Assembly (NCBI GenBank): GCA_900556935.1
Contig: USQL01000002.1
Coordinates: 1-48,609, forward strand
DNA length: 48,609 nt
Direction: 5' to 3'
Origin: an uncultured Eubacteriales bacterium
Lineage (GTDB): Bacteria > Bacillota > Clostridia > Oscillospirales > Oscillospiraceae
Positions 30,524-39,085 of this stretch are shown piece by piece (within the stretch, counting starts at the first letter, position 1; each line of letters opens with the position of its first letter). The translations under genes were made by a program, and so were the position numbers. The notes beneath the pieces were generated by a model, which saw only the letters and a program-made list of their open reading frames with translations, had not been told where the DNA came from and made no database searches.

Positions 30524-30549
30524 CCATTTTCTTTTGGAGGATTTCATTT

Positions 30550-31374
30550 ATGAATCTTGCGTTTTACGGAAAAGGCGGCATCGGCAAATCCACCGTCGCT
30601 TCCAATATTTCCGCCGCCCTGGCCCTGTCCGGGAAGCGTGTGCTGCACATCGGCTGCGACCCCAAGGCAGATTCCACCAGACCGCTGACCCGGAAGAAAA
30701 TCCCCACCGTGCTGAACCAGCTCAACACCCTGGCAGAGGATGTCCGCCGAGCGGACCTGGTGTTCCCCGGGAAATGCGGCGTTTCCTGCATTGAAGCGGG
30801 AGGCCCCCAGGCGGGGATGGGCTGCGCCGGTATGGGCATCACCGCCATGGAGGAGGCCCTGCACCGTCTGGGCGTTCTGGAGGAAGAATGGGACACGGTG
30901 GTCTATGATGTGCTGGGCGATGTGGTCTGCGGCGGCTTCTCCGTGCCCATGCGCAAGGGCTTTGCAGACCGGGTCTTCGTCGTGACCTCCGCGGACTATA
31001 TGTCCCTTTACGCCGCAAACAACATTCTCAAAGCCATCCGCCGGTTTTCCAAGGCAGACAGCTCTCTGATGGGCGGCCTGATTTTGAATCACTGCCAGAC
31101 CGAAACGGATGGGGAGATTCTCCGCCGGTTTGCCGCACTGACCGAGACCCAGGTGGTCCTGTCCCTGCCCCAGTGCCGGGAAATCCCGGTGGCGGACTGC
31201 CGTCGGCAGCTGGTTGTGGATACCTTCCCGGACTGCGAGGCCGCAAAGGCCTTGCGCCGCTTTGCGGACCGGCTGGAACACGGCACCCCGGCACCTGTTC
31301 CTGCCCCGCTGGATGAGGAGGACATGGAGCGCTTCGGCCAATGGGCCAGCGAAATGCGGGAGGCTGCCCTATGA
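30550..31374 (+). CDS. NifH/BchL/CfbC-like nitrogenase Fe protein homologue
   Basis: A 274-residue ATP-dependent electron-donor protein. P-loop GKGGIGKSTVASN (residues 8-20), switch I GCDPKADSTR, and the two cluster ligands Cys92 (in GMGCAGMG) and Cys127 (in DVLGDVVCGGFSVPMR) are all present, so a dimer bridging one [4Fe-4S] cluster is expected. The arginine that is ADP-ribosylated in true NifH (GCAGRG) is Met here. TTGGAGG lies before ATG 30550. With one component-1 gene and no nifEN, nifB or nifK, it is not a nitrogen-fixing system. First gene of a five-gene overlapping operon. Confidence 0.92.
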   Translation: MNLAFYGKGGIGKSTVASNISAALALSGKRVLHIGCDPKADSTRPLTRKKIPTVLNQLNTLAEDVRRADLVFPGKCGVSCIEAGGPQAGMGCAGMGITAMEEALHRLGVLEEEWDTVVYDVLGDVVCGGFSVPMRKGFADRVFVVTSADYMSLYAANNILKAIRRFSKADSSLMGGLILNHCQTETDGEILRRFAALTETQVVLSLPQCREIPVADCRRQLVVDTFPDCEAAKALRRFADRLEHGTPAPVPAPLDEEDMERFGQWASEMREAAL

Positions 31375-32987
31375 GTAACGCACCCCAAATACCCGGAATG
31401 CTGTCTCTCCCGGAACGTATTTTCCAAAGACCCGATCTGGTGCTGGTCGCCACCGGTTCCCTTTCCTGCATCCGCTCCCTGTATCAGGAGGCGGTGCGGC
31501 TGGAGAAGACCCATCAGTTTTTTCCCTGCATTCAGCCCGCCCAGGCCTATGCCGCCGGACAAAACGGCTTGGGGCTGGCGAAAACCCTTCGTCAGGTCCT
31601 GACCATCCCGGAGGTGGGCGGCGTGATCATCTACGCTTCCTGCCTGGATATACTCAGCCAGACGGATTTTGACAGAATCATAGAGGGCCTTGAAAATCCC
31701 CGCTCCGTTCCCGTCCGGGTTCTGCTGCGGGGGCCCATGGTGACGCGCTACCGGCGGCCCCGGGAGGATTTGGAACGAATACTTGCCGAAATCCCGGAAT
31801 GCGGAACTGCCGTTCCCCGGGAAAAACGATGGTTCCCCCCTCCCAGACCTGATTTTTACTATGTCAGCTCCGCCCTGCAATATATGCCCGCCATGCCCGT
31901 GCTGCTCACCGCCGGAGGCTGCGGCGGTGACCCGGAAAGTGACAGCGGCGGAAGACTCGACTACCGCCTGGGCCACACCCGATTCAACGATATTCGTCTC
32001 ACCTTGGGTGCCGAAACGACCGTTGCGGCGGCAGTCATTGAGGAAGCGGCAGCTCAACCGGAGGCCCACCGGGACCGGAAGGTCTATCTGCTGAGCAGCG
32101 CCGTGCCCACCTTTGCGGGCCTGGACCGGAGTGCCGTTGAGGAGGTCGTATCTCGGAAGGGCTTTTCTGTTCAGGACCTGGGCTGTGACGGATTTACCGC
32201 CGGGGAACCGGCCCTGGCCCGAGCGCTGACCACGCTGACAGACCTGTCTGCCCCGGGGCCCGCACAGCCCGGCAAGGTCGATATTCTCGGATACTGCGGT
32301 GCGGTGCTGGGCAGCGAGGCCCTTCTGGCCCATGGTCTGGAGCATCTTCTAAAATGTGGCTTTGACCCAGGATTCTGGGGGGCGGAGGAACGGCAGACCA
32401 ATGCCGCTCAACTGAACTGGGTCGTCTCCGCATCGGGCCTTCCCCAGGCGAAAAAACTGAAACAGGCCCTGGGCATCCCCTATTTGGTGGGTATTCCTGT
32501 CGGTGCAAAGCAAATGCTGCGCTGGCGTCAAGCCGTCAACAGCATTTTGAACCATGAAGAGCAACTGCCGCAGATGCCTTTGGCCACGCCTCTACTGCAA
32601 GGAAAACGGGTCCTTGTCATCGGAGAACCGCTGCTGATCCAAAGCATTGGACGGTATCTGACCGAAGAACAGGGCTGCGACCATGTGACTCTGGCCGTAT
32701 ACGCCCCCAGACCGGAGCAACGGCAGTTCTACCGTGAGCTCTTCCCCCAGGGAACCTATTCTTTCTTTGAAACGCCCCAGGAACTGCGGGCTTTGGCACA
32801 GGATGCGGATCTTCTACTAGGTGACCCGGAATTTGATCTTGGGACGCTGCCCCTGGTGCCCATTCCCGATCCCCAGGTATCCGGCAACCGGTACGCACAT
32901 ATCCCTTACGAGATTTTTGGCAAGAAAGGCGCTGCCTGGATTGCTGAAAATATAAAAACCATCTTTTACAAAGGAGAGACTCTATGA
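31371..32987 (+). CDS. Nitrogenase component-1-like oxidoreductase (single subunit)
   Basis: A 538-residue NifD/NifK/BchN-family protein. Three N-terminal cysteines, Cys33 (GSLSCIRSLY), Cys53 (HQFFPCIQPAQAY) and Cys91 (IIYASCLDILSQTDF), follow the order of the P-cluster ligands of NifD, and the last sits in a Cys-x8-DF context as in this superfamily. Cys144 and Cys184 (GGCGGD) are extra. The C-terminal half has Rossmann-like segments (GKRVLVIGEPLLIQSIGRYL). As the only component-1 gene, it probably works as a homomer, as CfbD does. It should reduce a bound substrate using electrons from the Fe protein. Substrate unknown. ATGA overlaps at both ends. Confidence 0.85.
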   Translation: MSNAPQIPGMLSLPERIFQRPDLVLVATGSLSCIRSLYQEAVRLEKTHQFFPCIQPAQAYAAGQNGLGLAKTLRQVLTIPEVGGVIIYASCLDILSQTDFDRIIEGLENPRSVPVRVLLRGPMVTRYRRPREDLERILAEIPECGTAVPREKRWFPPPRPDFYYVSSALQYMPAMPVLLTAGGCGGDPESDSGGRLDYRLGHTRFNDIRLTLGAETTVAAAVIEEAAAQPEAHRDRKVYLLSSAVPTFAGLDRSAVEEVVSRKGFSVQDLGCDGFTAGEPALARALTTLTDLSAPGPAQPGKVDILGYCGAVLGSEALLAHGLEHLLKCGFDPGFWGAEERQTNAAQLNWVVSASGLPQAKKLKQALGIPYLVGIPVGAKQMLRWRQAVNSILNHEEQLPQMPLATPLLQGKRVLVIGEPLLIQSIGRYLTEEQGCDHVTLAVYAPRPEQRQFYRELFPQGTYSFFETPQELRALAQDADLLLGDPEFDLGTLPLVPIPDPQVSGNRYAHIPYEIFGKKGAAWIAENIKTIFYKGETL

Positions 32988-34144
32988 ACATTTTCAAGAA
33001 GCTACTGGCACTTACCATGGCCGCAGTGCTGATCTGCAGCACCGCCGCCTGTTCCGGTGCCGGGAAAGCGGAGACCGCCCCTGCCAAAACCACCGCCCAA
33101 ACCGCCGCGCCCCAGGCGCCCGCCGCTGAAACCCCTGCCACCACAGAAACCGGCATGCGCACCGTAGTAGACGCGACCGGTGAAGAGATTCAGGTACCCG
33201 CGGACCCCAAGGCCATTGTCATTATCGGACCCGTTTTCCCCAACATCGTCTTCGCCCTGCAGGGCCACATGAAGAACGTAGTCGCCATGCCCAAGAGCGC
33301 CTACACCGCCTGGGAGCGCTCTTTGATGCGGGAGCTGGCACCGGAGCAGGAGAACGTAAACACCACCGTCGTCAGCGGCAGCGGCGTTAATATGGAGGAA
33401 CTGGTAAACCTGAAGCCCGACCTGGTGCTGTGCTGGGCAACCTCCACAGACACCATAACCCAGCTGAAGGAGCTGGGCATTCCCGTAGCCGGTTTCAAAG
33501 GCGCCAAAGACATGGCCTCTCTGGAAAGCCTGATTTCCATGATGGGCGATGTGCTCAACCGTCAGGAGCAGGCCCAGAAGCTTTTGGCCTGGTACCATAA
33601 GGTTGAAGAATATGTGGATTCCAAACAGGACCAGGTCGCCGCACTGACGGAGGACCAGAAGCCCAGGATTCTGAACATCACGCTGTCCGACATGAGCGTC
33701 AGCGCCACCGGCATGAACGCTTGGATCACCGAGAAGGTCGGCGGCCAGGACATTGTTCTGGAAGGTGCCTCTGCCGAGAGCTCTACCCCCACCATGGAGG
33801 AAATTCTCAAATACAATCCCCAGATCATTTTCCTGAATGCCTGGGATGACTGCACACCCCAGGATGTATACGAAAATCGCATCGACGGTCAGAATTGGGA
33901 CAATGTAGATGCGGTTATCAACCATCGGGTTTACAAAATCCCCCTCAGCCTGTACCGTTGGACCCCTCCCAACACCGTTGAAAAGCCCCTGTTCTACCTG
34001 TACATGGCCTCTATGATCCAGCCGGAGATCTTCTCTGAGGTGGATATGCGCCAGGAGGAACAGAATTTCATTCAGGAGTTCTTTGGCGTCACCCTGACGG
34101 AGGAGCAGCTGGACAGCGTTTTCCATACGGAACTTTATCAGTAA
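32984..34144 (+). CDS. FecB/BtuF-type ABC substrate-binding lipoprotein
   Basis: A 386-residue lipoprotein: signal and lipobox LICSTAAC (Cys23), then an Ala/Thr/Pro linker (residues 30-55), then a type III periplasmic-binding fold with TVVDATGEEIQVPADPKAIV, VNMEELVNLKPDLVLCWATS, ITEKVGGQDIVLEGAS and PTMEEILKYNPQIIFLNAWD. This class binds siderophores, haem or corrinoids. The riboswitch upstream favours a corrinoid or related tetrapyrrole, but the sequence does not fix it. Start ATG 32984 overlaps the component-1 stop, with AAAGGAGAG before it. Confidence 0.88.
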   Translation: MNIFKKLLALTMAAVLICSTAACSGAGKAETAPAKTTAQTAAPQAPAAETPATTETGMRTVVDATGEEIQVPADPKAIVIIGPVFPNIVFALQGHMKNVVAMPKSAYTAWERSLMRELAPEQENVNTTVVSGSGVNMEELVNLKPDLVLCWATSTDTITQLKELGIPVAGFKGAKDMASLESLISMMGDVLNRQEQAQKLLAWYHKVEEYVDSKQDQVAALTEDQKPRILNITLSDMSVSATGMNAWITEKVGGQDIVLEGASAESSTPTMEEILKYNPQIIFLNAWDDCTPQDVYENRIDGQNWDNVDAVINHRVYKIPLSLYRWTPPNTVEKPLFYLYMASMIQPEIFSEVDMRQEEQNFIQEFFGVTLTEEQLDSVFHTELYQ

Positions 34145-34150
34145 GCGCCA

Positions 34151-35227
34151 ATGAACGGAAATGAAGAAAGAGCACACCAGATGAGCGGGCGAACCATGAG
34201 CGATCGAAAGTATCGGATTTTTTTACTCACGTCGATCCTCTGCCTGATTGCCTGCGCTCTGCTGGCCCTGTGTACAGGGCGCTATACCATCCGGCTTCGG
34301 GATGCAGTGCTGGTGCTGTTTTCCGGACTCCGGCAGCTGCTGGGGCTCTCCCCGATGCCCCAGAGCTGGGATGCCATGGCCGAAAATGTGATCTACACCC
34401 TGCGGCTTCCCCGGGTCGCCGCGGCAATTCTGGTAGGCGGGTCCCTGTCCCTGTCCGGCGCTTCCTACCAGGGGGTCTTTAAAAACCCCCTGGTGAGTCC
34501 GGACCTTCTGGGCGTCTCCACAGGCGCCTGCGTAGGTGCGGCCATTGCGATTTTGCTGCACCTGAACGCCACCGGCATCCAGCTTCTGGCCTTTGGTTTT
34601 GGCCTTCTGACCGTTCTGCTGACGGTGTCCATCCCACGGCTGATGCGCAATGACTCTTTGACCATGCTGGTGCTTTCCGGCGTGATCGTCAGCGGCATCA
34701 TGGGCTCTATTATGGGTGTCATCAAATATGTTGCAGACCCAGAAACGGAGCTGGCCAGTATCACCTATTGGCAGATGGGCAGCCTGGCAAAAATCACCCA
34801 AAGCGATGTGCTGTCCGTCTCCCTCCCCATACTGGGTGCTATGGCTCTGCTGATCGCCATCCGCTGGCAGATAAACCTTCTGTCCCTGGGCGACCGGGAG
34901 GCGAAGACCCTGGGTATCCGAATTGGGCTGACCCGGAACATCATCATCCTCTGTTCCACCCTGCTGACGGCCTGTGCGGTTTGCCTGTGCGGAACCATCG
35001 GCTGGGTGGGCCTGGTGATCCCCCACCTGGCCAGGATCCTGGTAGGGCCGGATAACATCAAATCCATTCCGGTCTCCTGCGTACTCGGCAGCATTTTCAT
35101 GCTGCTGATCGATACCGTGGCCCGGGCCGCCACCACCCTGGAGATTCCCCTGAGCATTCTCACCGGTCTCATCGGTGCGCCCTTCTACCTGTATATTCTG
35201 GTAAAGCAAAGGATGAAAATGACATGA
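34151..35227 (+). CDS. FecCD/BtuC-type ABC transporter permease
   Basis: A 358-residue permease with about ten transmembrane helices. Typical segments are LRLPRVAAAILVGGSLSLSG, ASYQGVFKNPLVSPDLLGVS, STGACVGAA and CGTIGWVGLVIPHLARILVG. ATGs at 34151, 34181 and 34196 are possible starts, none with a strong ribosome binding site; I keep the first. It would form the membrane channel for the binding protein just upstream. The gene end overlaps the ATPase start by 4 bases. Confidence 0.9.
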   Translation: MNGNEERAHQMSGRTMSDRKYRIFLLTSILCLIACALLALCTGRYTIRLRDAVLVLFSGLRQLLGLSPMPQSWDAMAENVIYTLRLPRVAAAILVGGSLSLSGASYQGVFKNPLVSPDLLGVSTGACVGAAIAILLHLNATGIQLLAFGFGLLTVLLTVSIPRLMRNDSLTMLVLSGVIVSGIMGSIMGVIKYVADPETELASITYWQMGSLAKITQSDVLSVSLPILGAMALLIAIRWQINLLSLGDREAKTLGIRIGLTRNIIILCSTLLTACAVCLCGTIGWVGLVIPHLARILVGPDNIKSIPVSCVLGSIFMLLIDTVARAATTLEIPLSILTGLIGAPFYLYILVKQRMKMT

Positions 35228-36003
35228 TCCTGGAAGTGCAAAATCTCACATTCTCCTATCACAACGGCAGAACGATTTTTTCAGATGTGAATTTCTCCGT
35301 GGATCATGGGGAGGTACTGACCATTCTGGGCCCCAACGGTGCCGGAAAGTCTACGCTTTTGAACTGCATCACCAATTTGCTTCCCCCTTCCTCCGGAAAG
35401 GTCCTTCTGGAAGGGCAGGATATCCGGCAGATGCCCTTGAAAGAGATCGCCAAGGTCATCGGTTATGTGCCCCAGACCCATACCCCCGCCTACGGCTACA
35501 ATGTACGGGATTTCGTGGTCATGGGCCGGGCCCCCTACCTGGGGATGTTCCAAAAGCCATCGGAGGAGGACTACAGCCTGGTAGACCAGGTGCTGGACTC
35601 CATGAACATCGCCCACCTGGCTGACCGGCCCTATACGGAAATCTCCGGCGGCGAGCGTCAGCAGGCCAGCATTGCCCGGGTCATTGTTCAGAAGCCGAAG
35701 ATCATCATGTTCGACGAGCCCACCAACCACTTGGACTACGGCAACCAGCTGCGGACCGTGGCCATGGTCAAGGAGCTGGCAGACAAGGGCTATGCCGTGG
35801 TCATGACCACCCATATGCCGGACCACGCCATTTTACTGGGGGGAAAAGCCGCGGTGCTGGACCGAAAGGGCAGCCTGACGGTGGGTTCCGCCGAGGATAT
35901 TTTGCAGGAGCCGCTGCTGCGGAACATTTACCATAGTGACCTGCACATTCTCTATTTGGAGGAACTGGGCCGGAAGGTCTGTGTGGCAGGGTCGCTGAAA
36001 TAG
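35224..36003 (+). CDS. FecE/BtuD-type ABC transporter ATP-binding protein
   Basis: A 259-residue ATPase: Walker A LGPNGAGKSTLLNCI, Q-loop YVPQTHTPAYGYN, signature ISGGERQQASIARVI, Walker B KIIMFDEPTNHLD and H-loop MTTHMPDHA. It completes the importer of the nitrogenase-like operon. Its last 52 bases overlap the end of the convergent M23 peptidase gene. Confidence 0.92.
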   Translation: MILEVQNLTFSYHNGRTIFSDVNFSVDHGEVLTILGPNGAGKSTLLNCITNLLPPSSGKVLLEGQDIRQMPLKEIAKVIGYVPQTHTPAYGYNVRDFVVMGRAPYLGMFQKPSEEDYSLVDQVLDSMNIAHLADRPYTEISGGERQQASIARVIVQKPKIIMFDEPTNHLDYGNQLRTVAMVKELADKGYAVVMTTHMPDHAILLGGKAAVLDRKGSLTVGSAEDILQEPLLRNIYHSDLHILYLEELGRKVCVAGSLK

Positions 36004-36941
36004 GGAAACTCCACCCAGTCTAAGTCCTTGTAAGGATACACCCGCTGCCACAGCCCGGCGGTTTTTCGGTAGCTGCTGCGGTGGGTGGACAGGAGCTTGA
36101 CGATCTGGTAGACATCGATCCAGATTTCGCTGTCGCATTCCTTTTGGCTTTCGTCAAAAATCAGCTGCATTCCAAAATGCAGGTGGACCGTTTCGATGTT
36201 GTTGACGTTCTCCTTGTCTGAATAGCCGGTGCGGCCCATGAAGCCCAGGAGCTGACCGGCCTCTACCATGTCCCCTTCCGCCAGCCCCGGCGCGAAGGGG
36301 ACATCCTTTTGCAGGTGGGCATAGTAATAATATCGCTTCCCGTCAAAGGAACGGATGCCCACCCGCCAGCCGCCGTACCGGTTCCAGCCCATGGCCTCCA
36401 CCACGCCGCCCTCCACAGCGACGATGGGAGTCCCCAGGGCCCCCATCAGGTCATTGCCCAGGTGCTTGCGCTTGAAGCCAAAGCTGCGGCCCACGCCAAA
36501 ATCATCGCAGTGGCTGTAGCCATAGCCCGCGGCAATGGGAGAAAAGGCTTTCAGGCCGTATTGGGGAATCCACTGGCCGTCCTTCTCAATTGCGTAGCTT
36601 CCCACCAGCCCGCCCAGGGCGGCGGAGAAGGCCTCAAAATAGTAATCATAGTATTTCCCCAGTTCTCCGGCGGCTTCCTTGGGAAGCCCTTCCCCTTCCA
36701 GGTCCTTGGCCGCCCGCTTGACGGAAGCCAGCGGGCATTTTCCCCCGGTGCGGCAGGCGGCCAGGGCCAGAATCGCAATCCAGGAACGGTGGTTTTCCTC
36801 CTCGAAGGTCTCCACGTCCCGCCCCAGGGCATAGGCCATGGACTCCGCGGGAACTCCAAAATCCACCCATCGAATGGGCTCGGCGGACACCGGCATCCGA
36901 ACAAGCGCCAGGGCCAAAAATGCCGCAAACAGCCGTTTCAC
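35952..36941 (-). CDS. Secreted M23-family (LytM) metallopeptidase
   Basis: A 329-residue exported endopeptidase acting on peptidoglycan stems. Signal peptide VKRLFAAFLALALVRMPVSA; the zinc ligands are in FKRKHLGNDLMG (HxxxD) and VHLHFGMQ (HxH), with the GRTGYSD loop between. The region before the catalytic domain (residues 25-150) is helical and unfamiliar. GTG 36941 is preferred to GTG 36950, which abuts the GAGAGG site. Its start codon lies in an inverted repeat (36930-36978). Divergent-type M23 proteins like this are common in sporulating Clostridia. Confidence 0.85.
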   Translation of the reverse strand: MKRLFAAFLALALVRMPVSAEPIRWVDFGVPAESMAYALGRDVETFEEENHRSWIAILALAACRTGGKCPLASVKRAAKDLEGEGLPKEAAGELGKYYDYYFEAFSAALGGLVGSYAIEKDGQWIPQYGLKAFSPIAAGYGYSHCDDFGVGRSFGFKRKHLGNDLMGALGTPIVAVEGGVVEAMGWNRYGGWRVGIRSFDGKRYYYYAHLQKDVPFAPGLAEGDMVEAGQLLGFMGRTGYSDKENVNNIETVHLHFGMQLIFDESQKECDSEIWIDVYQIVKLLSTHRSSYRKTAGLWQRVYPYKDLDWVEFPYFSDPATQTFRPSSSK

Positions 36942-36995
36942 ATCCCTCACCTCTCCCGGTTAGGATGCGAAACGGCTGCTTTTTTATCCAAAATT

Positions 36996-37961
36996 CTACT
37001 GCAAATCCCTGGAAATCTCCTTGGCCACCCGGTAAATATCCTCCATGGTGGTTAAGGAAGAAATCTGCTGCTTATAAAATCCGCTGTGGGGCACGCCCCG
37101 TAAGTACCAGGCAAAGTGCTTCCGGGCCTCCAGGCAGGCCACATGCTCCCCATGGTCCTGCTCGGCCAGCCGGAACTGCTCCACGGCCACGGCAATGCGG
37201 TCCTTAAGCGCCGGGCGCTCCGGAATGGGCTGCCCTGCCAGCGCCGCCTGAACCTCCTGAAAAATCCAGGGGTCACCGAAGCAGCTTCTGCCAATCATCA
37301 GGCCGTCGGCCCCTGTCCACTTGGCGCAGCGCAGCGCCGCCTCCACCCCGGTAATATCTCCGTTGGCAATCACCGGAATGGACAGCTGCTGCTTGACCTT
37401 GCGGATGGTATCCCAGTCCGCCACGCCGGAATAGAGCTGGGCACGGGTCCGGCCATGGACCGTCACCATGGCCGCCCCGGCATCCTCCATGCGCTTGGTA
37501 AACTCCAGTACGTTGATGCTCCCCTTGTCCCAGCCCAGGCGGCATTTTACCGTCACCGGCACATGGACCGCGGCAGCCACCGCCTCCACGATTTTCTGGG
37601 CCAACTCCGGGGTGCGCATCAGGCCGCACCCGTCGCCGGAACCCGCGATTTTCGGCATTGGGCAGCCCATGTTGATGTCCAAAAAGTCACAGCCGGAGAT
37701 TTCCAGGGCCAAAACCGCCCCCTGGGCCATAATCTCCGGGTCGTTGCCAAAAATCTGGGCCCCGCAGAGGCTGCCCTCATTTTTCCGCAGAAGCTTTGCG
37801 GTTTTCTTGTCCTTATAGACCAGAGCCCGGCTGGAAACCATCTCCGTCACCGTGACCCCCGCCCCCAGGCGGGCGCAGACGGTCCGGAAGGCCCAGTCGG
37901 TGACTCCGGCCATGGGGGCCAGAAACAGGGGATTTTCTACTGTCAGATTGCCGATTTGCAT
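36996..37961 (-). CDS. dusB: tRNA-dihydrouridine synthase DusB-like
   Basis: A 321-residue FMN-dependent enzyme reducing tRNA uridine. N-terminal FLAPMAGVTDWAFRTVC, active-site FLDINMGCPMPKIAGSGDGC with Cys100, VTVKCRLGWDKGSINVLEF, VTVHGRTRAQLYSG, IANGDIT and LMIGRSCFGDPWIF are diagnostic of the DusB subgroup. ATG 37961 is preferred, with AAAGAGAG upstream. The second Dus of the window, clearly a different subgroup from the first. Confidence 0.93.
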   Translation of the reverse strand: MQIGNLTVENPLFLAPMAGVTDWAFRTVCARLGAGVTVTEMVSSRALVYKDKKTAKLLRKNEGSLCGAQIFGNDPEIMAQGAVLALEISGCDFLDINMGCPMPKIAGSGDGCGLMRTPELAQKIVEAVAAAVHVPVTVKCRLGWDKGSINVLEFTKRMEDAGAAMVTVHGRTRAQLYSGVADWDTIRKVKQQLSIPVIANGDITGVEAALRCAKWTGADGLMIGRSCFGDPWIFQEVQAALAGQPIPERPALKDRIAVAVEQFRLAEQDHGEHVACLEARKHFAWYLRGVPHSGFYKQQISSLTTMEDIYRVAKEISRDLQ

Positions 37962-37984
37962 GGATTTTCTCTCTTTCCTTAAAA

Positions 37985-38242
37985 TCAAAATAAAATTGTC
38001 AGCGCCCAGGCCGCACCCGTCAGCAGCGCCCCGCCCAGGGCGCAGAGAATGCCTGTGAGGGCGGCGCTTTTCTTCTTCTCCTCCGCCCCACCGCGCAGCA
38101 CCTGCCGGGCCTGGCGGAGAAGGGCATCGTCGCTGATGCCCTCCGATACGGCATCGTCTTTTAAAATGAAGATGGCCTGGTCGAACAGCTTCTTATCCGG
38201 GGACGGGACCACAATGACCTGGCGGGAAATACCCTTGACCAT
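37985..38242 (-). CDS. Small membrane protein of unknown function
   Basis: An 85-residue protein with AAAGGAGG before ATG 38242. Residues 1-50 are soluble (SRQVIVVPSPDKKLFDQAIF, ILKDDAVSEGISDDALLRQA); residues 62-84 are one transmembrane helix (LTGILCALGGALLTGAAWAL). Similar small proteins occur in many Oscillospirales, without a known role. It lies between ttcA and dusB on the same strand and probably shares a transcript. Confidence 0.75.
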   Translation of the reverse strand: MVKGISRQVIVVPSPDKKLFDQAIFILKDDAVSEGISDDALLRQARQVLRGGAEEKKKSAALTGILCALGGALLTGAAWALTILF

Positions 38243-38303
38243 ATTTTTATCCTCCTTTGCGTCTCGCAGAGGAAGTTTTTCCCGTTTTTGTGGAAATTAT
38301 TCC

Positions 38304-39047
38304 CTATAGGTCCCTATCTTTTGGGGTTTTATACCTACCCTGGGGCTCCCAGGCCTCCAGCGGATAACGCTGCATGGCCCCGAAGATTCGCTCCTTCAGA
38401 TCCGGATAGGTCTTTACAAGATCATAGAGAAGATCTTTGATCTCCTCCCGCTTGGTATGCTTATCCACAGGGCAGCGGTTTTGCAGCACCGGAAGATTTT
38501 CCCGCCGAGCGAAAGCATCTACGGTTTTCTCATGGATATAGAGCATGGGCCGAATCTGGGTGATTCCGGTGCGGTCTAAGTGGGTCACAGGCTGAAAGCA
38601 GCTGATGCGGCCCTCATAAAGCAGAGACATGAGAAAGGTCTCCACCGCATCGTCATAGTGATGGCCCAGGGCCAGCTTATTAAAACCGTTTTCCAGCAGT
38701 GCCTGATTCAGCGCACCCCGGCGCATTTTAGAACACATGGAGCAGGGGTTCTTTTCTTTCCGGTAGTCAAAAATAATGGGGCCAATTTCCGTCTTTACCA
38801 CGGTATAGGGAACCTCTAGCTGTTGGCACAGTTCTTCAATAGGCCCATAGTCCATACCAAGGCCCATGTCAATTGTAATGGCTTCCAGCTGGAAAGATTT
38901 ATTATGGTAGCTTTGCAGAGCCGTCAGCAGCTTTAGTAGCACCAGGGAGTCCTTTCCTCCGGACACACCAACGGCAATTTTATCCCCATCTTCAATCATG
39001 TGGTAGTCTTCTACGCACCTTCGAACCAGGCCAACCAGTCTCTGCAT
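38304..39047 (-). CDS. TtcA-family tRNA thiolation protein
   Basis: A 247-residue PP-loop ATPase: IAVGVSGGKDSLVLLKLL (SGGxDS), then NPCSMCSKMRRGALNQAL with CxxC, LALGHHYDDAVETFLMSLLY, and a third cysteine in LQNRCPVDKHTKREE. The group includes TtcA, which makes 2-thiocytidine in tRNA with a [4Fe-4S] cluster. Clostridia members may have other tRNA sulfur roles. ATG 39047 (GGAGGA upstream) is preferred to the TTG or ATG further up. Confidence 0.85.
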   Translation of the reverse strand: MQRLVGLVRRCVEDYHMIEDGDKIAVGVSGGKDSLVLLKLLTALQSYHNKSFQLEAITIDMGLGMDYGPIEELCQQLEVPYTVVKTEIGPIIFDYRKEKNPCSMCSKMRRGALNQALLENGFNKLALGHHYDDAVETFLMSLLYEGRISCFQPVTHLDRTGITQIRPMLYIHEKTVDAFARRENLPVLQNRCPVDKHTKREEIKDLLYDLVKTYPDLKERIFGAMQRYPLEAWEPQGRYKTPKDRDL

Positions 39048-39085
39048 ATATCTATTTCCTCCAAAATTAGGTAAAAACCGCAAGT

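Noticed and set aside
31089..32345. A 418-codon reverse open frame over the nitrogenase-like genes
   Set aside because: No recognisable domain and no start site, opposite two genes with strong family motifs.
30550..32987. True nitrogenase (nitrogen fixation) or chlorophyll biosynthesis genes
   Set aside because: Only one component-1 gene, no nifK, nifE, nifN, nifB or bch partner, and the ADP-ribosylated Arg of NifH is replaced. The operon partners are importer genes.
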